NCBI RefSeq assembly: GCF_026239735.1
Contig: NZ_JAPIVT010000002.1
Coordinates: forward strand, 431,563-495,562
Origin: Pedobacter sp. MC2016-05
Lineage (GTDB): Bacteria > Bacteroidota > Bacteroidia > Sphingobacteriales > Sphingobacteriaceae
Direction: 5' to 3'
Length of the DNA: 64,000 nt
The stretch's first letter is position 1, and each line of letters starts with the position of its first letter. Positions 9,760-19,945 of the stretch are shown one piece after another. The translations under genes were made by a program, and so were the position numbers. The notes beneath the pieces are model-generated. The model did not search any database, was not told the origin of the DNA, and saw only the letters and a list, made by a program, of their open reading frames with translations.

Positions 9760-10536
9760 ATGAGAAGCATTATTAAAGCACTTTTTATTTTAGGTTTAGC
9801 CTTGTCAGCTAATATCAGTTTTGCACAGGATAACTTGATAAGCCTGGATGCACTGATCAACAAAACCGATCCTGCGTGGCCATTGGTTAAAAAGTGGATT
9901 GATGCAGCAAAAAACAAAGTTGAGGTTCTGCCTGTAGATTCTGCTAAAGCGAAACAGACATTATATAACGCTCAGGTTTCTACCTATGCCACCCTCGGAT
10001 CTGTAATTTACAATACCGGAGGTATCATGGTTGATAATGGTTGGATCAGAATTTTAGGATCGGGAAGTGAGCGTTTAAACAGAGATATTGCCAGCTGGAA
10101 TAAAGAAAAAACCATTAAAGAATTTGGTGATAAAATCCCTTACCTATTAATTGCCGACGATGCAATCGGCGGCTTTTTCGCTATAAATTATGGTGGTTTG
10201 GGGCCCGATATTAAAAATGTTTACTACCTTGAACCGAATACGTTAACCTGGCAACCGCTTGGAGCTGGATATGGAGAGTTCTTAATTTTTTGCTTCGATA
10301 GCGATCTAAACAAATTTTATAAAGGCTTACGTTGGAGCACCTGGAACCAGTTTATTGGAAACCTGGAGGGAACTAAAACCTACAGTTTCCGACCATATTT
10401 GTGGGAGAAAGACACCGACATAGAAAAATGTAGCAGAAAGCTAGTTGGCATCGAAGAAATGTATCGTTTCAACATCTTAAAATCGAAAGAACTTAACGCA
10501 GATGCGGGAATCAAAAAAGACGATTCAAAACAGTAA
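9760..10536 (+). CDS. DUF2625 family protein with signal peptide
   Basis: 258 residues with an N-terminal signal peptide (MRSIIKALFILGLALSANIS, FAQ cleavage region), so exported. The mature part matches DUF2625 as I know it: ALINKTDPAWPLVKKWI, KVEVLPVD, GSVIYNTGGIMVDNGWIRIL, GSGSERLNRDIASWN, LLIADDAIGGFFAINYGGLG, and WQPLGAGYGEFLIFCF. The biochemical role of this family is not known. Classic members are cytoplasmic, so the added signal peptide is a feature of this version. It has its own promoter and faces the MmcQ/YjbR gene tail to tail with a 13-bp gap. Confidence 0.8.
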   Translation: MRSIIKALFILGLALSANISFAQDNLISLDALINKTDPAWPLVKKWIDAAKNKVEVLPVDSAKAKQTLYNAQVSTYATLGSVIYNTGGIMVDNGWIRILGSGSERLNRDIASWNKEKTIKEFGDKIPYLLIADDAIGGFFAINYGGLGPDIKNVYYLEPNTLTWQPLGAGYGEFLIFCFDSDLNKFYKGLRWSTWNQFIGNLEGTKTYSFRPYLWEKDTDIEKCSRKLVGIEEMYRFNILKSKELNADAGIKKDDSKQ

Positions 10537-10549
10537 TGCTGAAAGCGAT

Positions 10550-10894
10550 CTATAATTCCTGATATTTGGCCTGCGTTTTCTTAGGAAGTTTGGCTAATAC
10601 CAAAGCTCTTGACTGCGCTACAAGACTTTTTAGTTCCTTGTCGTTAAGCACATCCAAGCTAGCAACTTGAATCCATTGGCGTTTTGCTAAGTGATAGGCT
10701 TGCGCAATTCCATCTCTCGCTGTCAAGGTATCGAAATCGTCAGGGTTGCATTTAATGGAGAAACTTGATCCGGAATCAATCGCGACGATTACATAAATTT
10801 TCTCCTCAATCATAAAACACAAATGATCCCATTTCATACCTTCGGTAGTACCTGGTAAACTTAAGCAGTATTCTCTAAATGATTCGATATCCAT
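10550..10894 (-). CDS. MmcQ/YjbR family protein
   Basis: 114-residue cytoplasmic protein of the MmcQ/YjbR (CyaY-like fold) family. Diagnostic phrases are FREYCLSLPGTTEGMKWDHLCFMIEEKIYV in pieces, SIKCNPDDF, and AYHLAKRQWIQVASL near the middle. Members are called DNA-binding, but the function is not firmly established. The start codon lies 6 bp from a five-copy TTTAGGG tandem array on its upstream side, which must fall in its leader or promoter. It is a single-gene unit divergent from mnmD. Confidence 0.88.
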   Translation of the reverse strand: MDIESFREYCLSLPGTTEGMKWDHLCFMIEEKIYVIVAIDSGSSFSIKCNPDDFDTLTARDGIAQAYHLAKRQWIQVASLDVLNDKELKSLVAQSRALVLAKLPKKTQAKYQEL

Positions 10895-10900
10895 TTTAAG

Positions 10901-10935
10901 TTTAGGGTTTAGGGTTTAGGGTTTAGGGTTTAGGG
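10901..10935. repeat. Five-copy TTTAGGG tandem repeat
   Basis: Five perfect back-to-back copies of TTTAGGG (plus strand) lie between the divergent MmcQ/YjbR and mnmD genes. The unit equals the plant-type telomere heptamer. Five GGG runs with 4-nt spacers could form a G-quadruplex on the plus strand. Confidence 0.95.
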
Positions 10936-10954
10936 TAAAAACAGCGAATTTCGC

Positions 10955-10962
10955 TATGTTTG
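10955..10962 (+). promoter_or_regulatory. Bacteroidota -7 promoter element of mnmD
   Basis: TATGTTTG fits TAnnTTTG, about 92 bp before the mnmD start. The expected -33 position (near 10932-10936) falls at the end of the TTTAGGG array, so repeat length could change promoter spacing. Confidence 0.5.
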
Positions 10963-11054
10963 CAACTATTATAATTTTAAAACGAAAGTAATAATTCTTC
11001 ACTAAAATAGTGAGAGCCAAATATCTCATAATTCTGGTTCCATTTTAATTAATC

Positions 11055-11729
11055 ATGAATATTCTTACCCAAACCGCCGACGGTTCTAATACACTTTACA
11101 ATGAAACGATAGGCGAACATTATCATAGTAAACACGGCGCCTTGCAAGAAAGTAAACATGTTTTCATCAATGCTGGCTTAGCGCATGCTGCGACTGAAAA
11201 AACTGAAATATCGATTTTGGAAGTAGGCTTTGGAACTGGGCTCAATTTTCTCTTGAGCTTCGATTATTGTATGCAAAATCAAATCAAACTTGATTATGTG
11301 AGCATCGAAGCATTTCCACTTGCCATAGATCTATTAAACGCAACAGGTTACGCTGCATTCGTATCGCCAGATATCTGGGAAAATTTTATCACCAACTATG
11401 AGCAAAGTTTAAAATCGAAGCAGCATTTATCTTCGCACTGCGATTTAGAAATTGCGCACACCGAACTTGCACCATTTACTACAGATCAGAAATTTGATGT
11501 AATTTATTACGATGCTTTCTCTGTTCAACACCAGCCTGAAATGTGGAGTGATGAAATTATTGCCCATGTTTGCAGTTTTTTAAAACCGGGCGGAATCTTT
11601 GTAACTTATGCCATTACAGGAAAACTTAAAAGAGCCATGAAAGCTTGCGGTTTCTCTATTGAGAAACTACCTGGAGCACCAGGAAAAAGAGAGATGCTCA
11701 GGGCTTCCAAAAGAATGGAAAATGAATAA
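11055..11729 (+). CDS. mnmD: tRNA (mnm5s2U34)-methyltransferase, MnmD type
   Basis: 224-residue SAM-dependent methyltransferase that makes the last methylation of the wobble uridine, forming mnm5s2U from nm5s2U. SAM motif I is EVGFGTGLNFL near residue 55. FDVIYYDAFSVQHQPEMW carries the DAF-P signature of the DUF752/MnmD domain. The C-terminal phrase LPGAPGKREMLRA is highly characteristic. In E. coli this activity is the N-terminal half of the fused MnmC. Here the FAD oxidase half is absent, as usual in Bacteroidota, so it is a stand-alone MnmD. Confidence 0.94.
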   Translation: MNILTQTADGSNTLYNETIGEHYHSKHGALQESKHVFINAGLAHAATEKTEISILEVGFGTGLNFLLSFDYCMQNQIKLDYVSIEAFPLAIDLLNATGYAAFVSPDIWENFITNYEQSLKSKQHLSSHCDLEIAHTELAPFTTDQKFDVIYYDAFSVQHQPEMWSDEIIAHVCSFLKPGGIFVTYAITGKLKRAMKACGFSIEKLPGAPGKREMLRASKRMENE

Positions 11730-11841
11730 TGAGGTAAATATTTAGAGACAATACTCGCCTGTCCTTTCTGACACAAATCCGACCGGCTGAAAAAAACCAC
11801 TTAAGTACATAATTGTTGACCTTATACTAATAATCATCATT

Positions 11842-12789
11842 ATGGAAAAAAGAACTTTAGGAAAAACCGACCTAACTATAGCGCCCATTGTATTTGGAGG
11901 AAATGTATTCGGTTGGACAATAGACGAGCAAAAGTCATTTGAAATATTAGATCACTTCGTTGAAAGTGGATTCAATTTTATTGATACCGCGGATGTTTAT
12001 TCGACATGGGTTCCTGGTAATAAAGGCGGTGAATCAGAAACGATAATTGGCAACTGGCTAAAAAAGACGAACAAGCGCCAGGAAATTATAATTGCTACCA
12101 AAGTAGGCTCTGACATGGGTCAGGGAAAATCCCTTAAAAAAGACTACATCATTAATGCTGTAGAGCATTCGCTTTCGCGTTTGCAAACGGACTATATCGA
12201 TTTATATTTTTCACATTTCGACGACGAAACTACGCCTGTTGATGAAACTTTGGGAGCTTATGAATCACTGATTAAGGCAGGGAAAGTACGGTGGCTTGGT
12301 GCCTCGAATTTTTCGGCTGATCGTTTAAAAGAATCTTTGCTCTTCTCTGCAAACAACAATATTCCACGCTACGAAGTTTATCAACCCGGCTACAACCTTT
12401 TTGATCGGGAAGAATTTGAGCAATTACATGAAAAAATATGTCTCGACCATGGGCTGGGTGTCATCACCTACTATTCGCTGGCAAGTGGATTTTTAACCGG
12501 AAAGTATCGCAGCGAAAACGACTTGAAAAAAAGTCAGCGGGGTGGTGGTGTTAAAAAATTCCTAAACGAAAGAGGTTTTAAAATTTTGGATGCGCTAGAT
12601 AAAGCTGCAGAAACGTATGGCGTTGAGCAAGCATCGGTAGCATTAGCATGGCTACTGCAAAGGCCTTCAATTACCGCCCCAATAGCAAGTGTTACTGATT
12701 TACGTCAGCTGAAATCATTTACGGAAGCAGCAACTCTAAAACTCACTGCTGAAGATATTTCTCTTTTAGATCAAGCGAGCAGCTATTAA
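11842..12789 (+). CDS. Aldo/keto reductase
   Basis: 315-residue NAD(P)H-dependent oxidoreductase with the AKR TIM-barrel layout. FIDTADVYS holds the catalytic Asp and Tyr, IIIATKVGSDMG the catalytic Lys, and LYFSHFDDETTPVDE the active-site His region. RWLGASNFSADRL is the usual cofactor-side strand. The C-terminus has ASVALAWLLQRPSITAPIASV, typical of the general-stress/YajO-like subgroup. Physiological substrate unknown. It is followed by a strong terminator and is not clearly linked to its neighbours. Confidence 0.93.
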   Translation: MEKRTLGKTDLTIAPIVFGGNVFGWTIDEQKSFEILDHFVESGFNFIDTADVYSTWVPGNKGGESETIIGNWLKKTNKRQEIIIATKVGSDMGQGKSLKKDYIINAVEHSLSRLQTDYIDLYFSHFDDETTPVDETLGAYESLIKAGKVRWLGASNFSADRLKESLLFSANNNIPRYEVYQPGYNLFDREEFEQLHEKICLDHGLGVITYYSLASGFLTGKYRSENDLKKSQRGGGVKKFLNERGFKILDALDKAAETYGVEQASVALAWLLQRPSITAPIASVTDLRQLKSFTEAATLKLTAEDISLLDQASSY

Positions 12790-12807
12790 AAATATTCTCT
12801 TATATTT

Positions 12808-12846
12808 AAATGCCCGATTAGTGAAACAATTAATCGGGCATTTTGT
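12808..12846 (+). terminator. Rho-independent terminator after the aldo/keto reductase gene
   Basis: Stem aaatgcccgatta / taatcgggcattt with a 10-nt loop, followed by tgtatt, 19 bp past the stop. Confidence 0.88.
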
Positions 12847-12870
12847 ATTAAACAGGATTTTTATATAGCC

Positions 12871-13980
12871 ATGAAAGAAAAACTCACTTTTCTACCCAAG
12901 CTCGCCCTTGTACTGTTCTGTTTAATAAGTTTAACCTACATCGCTATTTTAGGGCATTCGTTGTTGGCGCCACTTTTATTTTCTTTCCTGATGGCAATTC
13001 TACTTTTGCCAGTCAGTAACTTTGTGGAACGAAAATTTGGATTCAAGAGAAGCCTTTCTACCATCTGTTCCGTTATTCTAATGATTGCCGTAATCGGCGG
13101 AATAGTTTACTTTTTTGGCAACCAACTGAGTTCATTATGGGCAGACTGGCCCCTGCTGAAAGAAAAAGCGAATGTTTCTTATCACGAGTTACAGAAATGG
13201 ATTTCAACTACCTTCCACGTAAATACTGAAAAGCAGCTTGCTTACTTGAATGATAGCACTGAAAAAGCGCTGGCTACAAGTGCTACAATTGTTGCCACTA
13301 CCTTGGCCACATTATCATCAACCTTGTTGTTTATGGGTTTTACGCTTCTTTTTACCTTCTTTATACTTAACTACCGCCGGGTACTTTTCACTTTTTTAAC
13401 CTCGGTTTTTGCAGCACAACATAAAGAAAAGGTTACCGAAATTGTGAACCAAATACAGTTTATCATCAAAAAATATATCATTGGTCTATTCTTACAGATG
13501 CTAATCGTAACGGTTTTGATGATCACGGTACTAAGTTTACTGGGGGTAAAGTACGCTGTTTTACTTGGCCTTGTGGCCGGCATCTTCAATGTTGTACCCT
13601 ACCTTGGAATTTTCTTTGCTTTGCTGGTAAGTTGCTTAATTACTTTTGCCACTGCCGGTGCAGGTAAAGTACTGCTTGTTTTAATCGCTTATATTGGCGT
13701 TCATGCTATAGACGGCAATATACTGATGCCTCTTGTAGTAGGTTCTAAGGTAAAAATTAACGCTTTATTTGCCTTTATTGGCATTATAATTGGCGAGATG
13801 ATTTGGGGAATATCAGGCATGTTTTTATGTATTCCATACTTAGCTATTTTAAAAATTATTTTCGACCGCGTAGATAACTTGAAACCTTGGGGCATTTTAA
13901 TGGGTGAAGAACATAAACCAGAAAAGAAGAAGCGGGTGTATCGCATCACGAAAAAGATTAAATTAGAAGAAAAAGATTAA
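12871..13980 (+). CDS. AI-2E family transporter (PerM/YdiK-like)
   Basis: 369-residue inner-membrane protein with the paired hydrophobic segments of the AI-2E/UPF0118 family. Recognisable parts are the N-terminal LLAPLLFSFLMAILLLPVSNFVE stretch, a soluble middle segment (about residues 90-140), FLQMLIVTVLMI, KYAVLLGLVAGIFNVVPYLG with the conserved N-x-x-P-Y-x-G, and IGVHAIDGNILMPLVVG. The C-terminal tail is Lys-rich. Family members have been linked to autoinducer-2 or ion export, and the substrate here is unknown. The next gene starts 3 bp after the stop, suggesting cotranscription. Confidence 0.92.
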   Translation: MKEKLTFLPKLALVLFCLISLTYIAILGHSLLAPLLFSFLMAILLLPVSNFVERKFGFKRSLSTICSVILMIAVIGGIVYFFGNQLSSLWADWPLLKEKANVSYHELQKWISTTFHVNTEKQLAYLNDSTEKALATSATIVATTLATLSSTLLFMGFTLLFTFFILNYRRVLFTFLTSVFAAQHKEKVTEIVNQIQFIIKKYIIGLFLQMLIVTVLMITVLSLLGVKYAVLLGLVAGIFNVVPYLGIFFALLVSCLITFATAGAGKVLLVLIAYIGVHAIDGNILMPLVVGSKVKINALFAFIGIIIGEMIWGISGMFLCIPYLAILKIIFDRVDNLKPWGILMGEEHKPEKKKRVYRITKKIKLEEKD

Positions 13981-13983
13981 CAA

Positions 13984-14280
13984 ATGCCTGAAAATAGGTC
14001 ACCTCACATATTAAGTACATCAGCCAATTTATTAGGAATTTGCTTCATCGTATTAACTTCGCTAAAGAAATTAAACCTGGTAGATGATTCTATAATTGAT
14101 GAATTTGCGGTAGTGGCAGTGATGCTTTTTATGACGAGTTGTATATTATCATTCATATCAATGCGAAGGGAAAGACAGGAAAGTCAGAACTTGGAAAAAG
14201 TTGCCGATTTTGTTTTTCTAACAGGTCTGGTCGTGCTATCTGTAGCTACTATTTTAATTGCATTCAATTTAATCAAGTAA
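13984..14280 (+). CDS. Small membrane protein, unknown
   Basis: 98 residues with three hydrophobic stretches (SANLLGICFIVLTSL, EFAVVAVMLFMTSCILSFIS, VFLTGLVVLSVATILIAF) separated by short polar loops, including one Arg/Glu-rich loop (MRRERQESQN). It is probably an inner-membrane protein. I do not recognise the family. It starts 3 bp after the AI-2E transporter gene and so is probably in its operon. Confidence 0.7.
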   Translation: MPENRSPHILSTSANLLGICFIVLTSLKKLNLVDDSIIDEFAVVAVMLFMTSCILSFISMRRERQESQNLEKVADFVFLTGLVVLSVATILIAFNLIK

Positions 14281-14315
14281 TTTTGCCCGGTGTCATTCAT
14301 TATTAACTACGGAAA

Positions 14316-14765
14316 GTGAAACCTCTATTTATTCTTCTTGTTGTTTATATAGCATTGATGGCTTTCGGTGCCCATACCGCGTTTGATAAAGGCGAAATTT
14401 TCGCAGGAAACATTGCGATGGCGGTCATGTTGGTCTTTACTGCTATTGGGCACTTTAAATTTAAAACTTCCATGGCCGCAATGATTCCGCTATTTATCCC
14501 CAAAAAAGTAGAAATTGTAATCTTTACAGGAATACTAGAAATTGCTTTTGCCATTGGACTTTGTATTGAAAGTACTCGCTATTATTCCGGAATCGGCCTG
14601 ATCGTTTTCTTATTGGCAATATTGCCAGCTAATATTTATGCCGCAAAACATCAAATTAACTACGAAAATTTATATAAACCGGGCCCAGGTGTAAAATATT
14701 TATGGTTTAGAATTCCTTTTCAGCTTTTCTTAATCGCCTGGGTTTGGTACTTTAGCGTTTGCTAA
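14316..14765 (+). CDS. DoxX-like family membrane protein
   Basis: 149-residue protein made almost wholly of membrane segments. It resembles DoxX-like proteins: GHFKFKTSMAAMIPLFIPKKVEIVIFTG in pieces contains the usual MaaMiP-P phrase, followed by ILEIAFAIGL and a helix with LPANIYAA. The function of the family is uncertain (some members are linked to thiosulfate oxidation or redox balance). The start is GTG: the codon at 14316 is the only reasonable start with the first helix intact. It lies 35 bp after the previous membrane gene and 10 bp before mazG, consistent with one operon. Confidence 0.8.
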   Translation: MKPLFILLVVYIALMAFGAHTAFDKGEIFAGNIAMAVMLVFTAIGHFKFKTSMAAMIPLFIPKKVEIVIFTGILEIAFAIGLCIESTRYYSGIGLIVFLLAILPANIYAAKHQINYENLYKPGPGVKYLWFRIPFQLFLIAWVWYFSVC

Positions 14766-14775
14766 TAAAAATACC

Positions 14776-15582
14776 ATGCCTAAAAATCCTATTCCTGTTA
14801 CCGCTAACAATCCCGCTGACGCTTTTAACCGCTTGCTAACTGTTTTAGATACCTTGCGTACGCAATGTCCGTGGGATAAAAAACAAACTATGGAAACCTT
14901 GCGCCACCTTACCATTGAAGAAACTTACGAGTTAAGTGATGCCATACTGGAAGGCGATTTACAGGAAATCAAAAAAGAACTAGGCGATGTAATGATGCAT
15001 TTAGTATTCTATGCAAGAATCGCTTCAGAAACTAATGCTTTCAATATTGTTGATGTTTTAAATGGCGTTTGCGATAAGCTGGTTAACCGTCATCCACATA
15101 TTTATGGTGATGTAGAAGTAAAAAACGAGGAAGATGTAAAAAGAAACTGGGAACAAATCAAACTAAAAGAGGGCAATAAATCGGTTTTAGCTGGCGTTCC
15201 AGCTTCTTTGCCCGCCTTGGTAAAAGCTGCCAGAATTCAGGAAAAAGCCCGCGGAGTTGGTTTCGATTGGGAAGATAAAAGTCAGGTTTGGGAGAAAGTT
15301 GAAGAAGAGCTTCAGGAATTTAAAGCTGAATTTAACGTTGCAGATCAAACCGCAATCGATATAGACAAGGCAGAATCAGAATTTGGTGATGTGCTTTTTT
15401 CATTGATCAATTATGCCCGATTTATCAACATCAACCCCGAAAATGCTTTGGAAAAAACAAATAAGAAGTTTATCAAACGTTTTCAATACTTAGAAACCAA
15501 GGCAAAAGAAAATGGTAAAGCCCTGGCAGATATGACGCTGAGTGAAATGGATATTTATTGGAACGAAGCAAAGAAATTGTAG
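14776..15582 (+). CDS. mazG: Nucleoside triphosphate pyrophosphohydrolase MazG
   Basis: 268-residue all-alpha NTP pyrophosphatase that hydrolyses (d)NTPs to the monophosphates and PPi, removing aberrant nucleotides. Both MazG repeats are present. The N-terminal one has LRTQCPWDKKQTMETLRHL, the EExxE motif in TIEETYELSDA, and ELGDVMMHLVFYA. The C-terminal one has ELQEFKAEF and ESEFGDVLFSLINYAR. The HPHIYGDV linker and GVPASLPALVKAARIQEKA are typical of the full-length enzyme. The start sits 10 bp after the DoxX-like gene. Confidence 0.97.
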   Translation: MPKNPIPVTANNPADAFNRLLTVLDTLRTQCPWDKKQTMETLRHLTIEETYELSDAILEGDLQEIKKELGDVMMHLVFYARIASETNAFNIVDVLNGVCDKLVNRHPHIYGDVEVKNEEDVKRNWEQIKLKEGNKSVLAGVPASLPALVKAARIQEKARGVGFDWEDKSQVWEKVEEELQEFKAEFNVADQTAIDIDKAESEFGDVLFSLINYARFININPENALEKTNKKFIKRFQYLETKAKENGKALADMTLSEMDIYWNEAKKL

Positions 15583-15583
15583 C

Positions 15584-15979
15584 ATGAACTTTGGAGAAAA
15601 CGAAGCCCCAAAAAACCTAATTGGTATCATTACTTTTAATGTTACCGCAACGCAAACTGTTGATGGAGGTGTTATTCCGTGGGTTAATATAGGCAAGGCA
15701 AATGAGGAAATCTTGAATCTGATAGATGCTGATGAAATCGTGATACCTGAACATGAAATTACTGTTGTTATCGATTACCCGCTAACAAGCCCAATATCTT
15801 TTCAGTTGTTTTCTGCTATCGGTTTCTCCCGGAAGTTATTACTGATAGAAATTAGAGAGCAGTTTTTAAGCTTAGCCAAAGCAGAAACGTTAGATGTTTC
15901 AGCGATTGATTTGGTAGCTTTGGATGTTTACAGAACCAATTCTGATAAAATAGAAATTACTTTGGATATTGATGTTTAG
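15584..15979 (+). CDS. Hypothetical protein, short alpha/beta
   Basis: 131 residues from the ATG at 15584, which follows the mazG stop by one base and so suggests translational coupling. A longer frame from 15542 overlaps mazG and is less likely. The sequence alternates short hydrophobic strands and acidic loops (LIGIITFNVTATQTV, ADEIVIPEHEITVVIDYPL, ISFQLFSAIGFSRKLLLIEI, ALDVYRTNSDKIEITLDID). No signal peptide, membrane span or catalytic motif is visible. Its 3' end overlaps the convergent YchJ gene by 4 bp. I do not recognise the family. Confidence 0.75.
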   Translation: MNFGENEAPKNLIGIITFNVTATQTVDGGVIPWVNIGKANEEILNLIDADEIVIPEHEITVVIDYPLTSPISFQLFSAIGFSRKLLLIEIREQFLSLAKAETLDVSAIDLVALDVYRTNSDKIEITLDIDV

Positions 15980-16350
15980 TAAAAAATACCATCAACATAA
16001 TACCATTTCCCCTCTTGGAATTTGAAGTTCGATTTTTCATGGAGCACTTCAGTTTGAAATTTGCTATTCAGATAATAGGCCTTAAATTCAACTTTATCAT
16101 ACGTTGCTGAAATAATTTCTAGCTTAAGCCATTTGGTATTTTTAGCACTTTTTAGATAAGCATCTTTCGAATTTTCTTTACGTTTACTGATGTGCGTAGT
16201 TTCGAAAAGATAATCTGCATCTGCTACAACAAAGGCCGAATACCGCGAACGCATAAGCATCTCGGCTGTAGGCGCATTAGTGATTTTTAAATGGTATGGC
16301 TGGCAGCAATTTTCATATGCTAGTTCCGTTCCGCAGGGACAAATCATCAT
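15976..16350 (-). CDS. YchJ family protein with SEC-C zinc motif
   Basis: 124 residues, with the N-terminal zinc-binding SEC-C motif visible as CPCGTELAYENCC and the following QPYH. The next segment, PTAEMLMRSRYSAFVVADADYLFETTH, is the signature of the YchJ/UPF0225 family, whose C-terminal half is an NTF2-like fold. The function is unknown. The family is annotated as zinc-containing and may assist protein folding or metal handling. Either of two adjacent Met codons could be the start. It is convergent with the mazG operon. Confidence 0.92.
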   Translation of the reverse strand: MMICPCGTELAYENCCQPYHLKITNAPTAEMLMRSRYSAFVVADADYLFETTHISKRKENSKDAYLKSAKNTKWLKLEIISATYDKVEFKAYYLNSKFQTEVLHEKSNFKFQEGKWYYVDGIFY

Positions 16351-16428
16351 TTAGCTTTTGATTAACGAACAAATTTAGGATTAAATATTTCCTCTGCTAA
16401 AATTTCCGTAAAATTGCACTCGAAAATA

Positions 16429-17229
16429 ATGAGGTATTTCTTTCACATTGCATATCAAGGACAGTACTTTAGCGGTTGGCAGAAACAGCCTGGCGTTAAG
16501 AGTGTACAAGAGGTTATTGAGCAAACCCTTTCTAAAATATTAAAGTTGCCAATTGCCATTAATGGCTGTGGAAGAACGGACGCACATGTTCATGCAAGTC
16601 AATTTTTTTTTCATGCTGACATAGAAAAAGCGATTGATTTTGATCTGCTTTACATATTAAATAAGGCGCTTCCCTATAACATTGCTGTGTTCGACATTAT
16701 CAAAATGGAAGGCAAGCCACATGCCCGTTTTGATGCCGTTCAACGCAAGTACGATTATTTTGTACACACCTACAAAGATCCTTTCTTAAGTACTCAAAGT
16801 TCATTTTACCAGGTCAATGATCTCAATTTTGATAAAATGAAAGCTGTGGTAAAGCTTCTGCCAAAATATAAAGATTACAGGGCTTTTTGTACCCATCCAG
16901 ACAAGTATGAACATACCATTTGCAATGTAATGGAAGCCGATTTATCTGTAAATCCGAAAGGAGATCGTTTCCGTTTTCACATTGCAAGCAACCGTTTTCT
17001 GGGTAAAATGATTCGCATAACGATGGGTAAAATTTTAATGGTAGGTAAAAATGAACTGAGCATAGAAGAGTTTGAAAATGACCTGATCACCCTGCAAGCA
17101 TCAAAATTATCATTACCAGCGCATCCAACAGGATTGTATTTATCAAAAGTAACCTACCCGTACTTAAACCTAGAACCTAGAACTGATTTTATTAGCCCCT
17201 TACCAGGAACTGAATGGATTTCAGTATAA
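16429..17229 (+). CDS. truA: tRNA pseudouridine(38-40) synthase TruA
   Basis: 266-residue enzyme that isomerises uridines 38-40 in the anticodon arm of tRNAs. The catalytic Asp sits in NGCGRTDAHVHA. Other family marks are YFSGWQKQPGVKSVQEV near the N-terminus, HARFDAVQRKYDYFV, and RFHIASNRFLGKMIRITMG near the C-terminus. The ATG at 16429 starts directly at MRYFFHIAY. A longer frame from a TTG at 16414 would add only five residues with no support. Confidence 0.97.
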   Translation: MRYFFHIAYQGQYFSGWQKQPGVKSVQEVIEQTLSKILKLPIAINGCGRTDAHVHASQFFFHADIEKAIDFDLLYILNKALPYNIAVFDIIKMEGKPHARFDAVQRKYDYFVHTYKDPFLSTQSSFYQVNDLNFDKMKAVVKLLPKYKDYRAFCTHPDKYEHTICNVMEADLSVNPKGDRFRFHIASNRFLGKMIRITMGKILMVGKNELSIEEFENDLITLQASKLSLPAHPTGLYLSKVTYPYLNLEPRTDFISPLPGTEWISV

Positions 17230-17280
17230 CTGTAGCATTTTCAATGTCAGTTTCGTTTTACCAATAAAACAAGAACAACA

Positions 17281-17694
17281 ATGATGAAAACGCTTAGCTA
17301 CATCCTCCTTTCAGTGTTATTAACCAGTTTCGGTTGCAAGAAAAAGAACCTAGAAACCAACTCAAGCATCGAATTTGCGTTGAACAAATCGCAGATGGTT
17401 AATTCTGCAAACGTCACGGTCACCAATATCACCGATAACCGTTGCCCTCCAAATGCAGATTGTATTACCGCTGGTAAGGCTGAGGCGCAGCTCTCGGTAA
17501 AAGTTAATGGCGAAACCAAAGATTTAACGCTGTGCATTGGCGGAGATTGCAACAAAGCCGGCTTATCAGATCAACAAGCTTTCAGTGTTGCAAGCGTAAA
17601 TTATACCGTTAAACTTGTTGAAGTAAATCCATACAATACTTTTGAAAAAGCGGTTGTGCCAAAAACGGTAAAACTGCAAGTAACAAAAATGTAA
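17281..17694 (+). CDS. Small Cys-containing lipoprotein, unknown
   Basis: 137 residues with a lipoprotein signal peptide and lipobox (LLTSFGC) followed by KKKNLETN. The mature protein is a short beta-rich domain with two likely disulfide pairs (NRCPPNADC and LCIGGDC). The phrase RCPPNADCITAGKAEAQLSV resembles small Bacteroidota lipoproteins of unknown role. There is no operon partner: truA ends about 50 bp upstream and gyrB converges on it across a shared terminator. Confidence 0.8.
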   Translation: MMKTLSYILLSVLLTSFGCKKKNLETNSSIEFALNKSQMVNSANVTVTNITDNRCPPNADCITAGKAEAQLSVKVNGETKDLTLCIGGDCNKAGLSDQQAFSVASVNYTVKLVEVNPYNTFEKAVVPKTVKLQVTKM

Positions 17695-17712
17695 TTCCGA
17701 TTTCAGTCAAAT

Positions 17713-17752
17713 AAAAAAACCTCTAAGATTTATAAGTCTTAAAGGTTTTTTA
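17713..17752. terminator. Terminator shared by the lipoprotein gene and gyrB
   Basis: An A-rich/T-rich hairpin (aaaaaacctc ... aaaggtttttt, with an imperfect agatt/aagtctt middle) lies between the convergent genes. Strong T runs on both strands suggest it works in both directions. Confidence 0.7.
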
Positions 17753-17775
17753 TTTGCTTTCAGCTTTAAGCTTAT

Positions 17776-19737
<1,962 letters not shown>

Positions 19738-19758
19738 TTAATTAAAAACTATAAGTAT

Positions 19759-19766
19759 CAAAAATA
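19759..19766 (-). promoter_or_regulatory. Bacteroidota -7 promoter element of gyrB
   Basis: TATTTTTG on the minus strand fits TAnnTTTG, 25 bp before the gyrB start. Confidence 0.5.
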
Positions 19767-19945
19767 CGGAAATTTTGGCAATTAAACTAATATGTGGATA
19801 AGTTTTAAGACGTTAAAAACTTATCCATAAAATGGCTTATCGGGTATTTAAATGAGGATTTGGAAAGCAAAACCAGCTCTTCCGATGGATGTCAGTCCCG
19901 CTGTCCATTACAAGGCTCAATGAAGAATTGAGCGCTTTCCATTTT

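Noticed and set aside
15542..15583. Extended start of the hypothetical protein after mazG
   Set aside because: The longer start lies inside the mazG coding frame; the ATG at 15584 just after the mazG stop is more likely.
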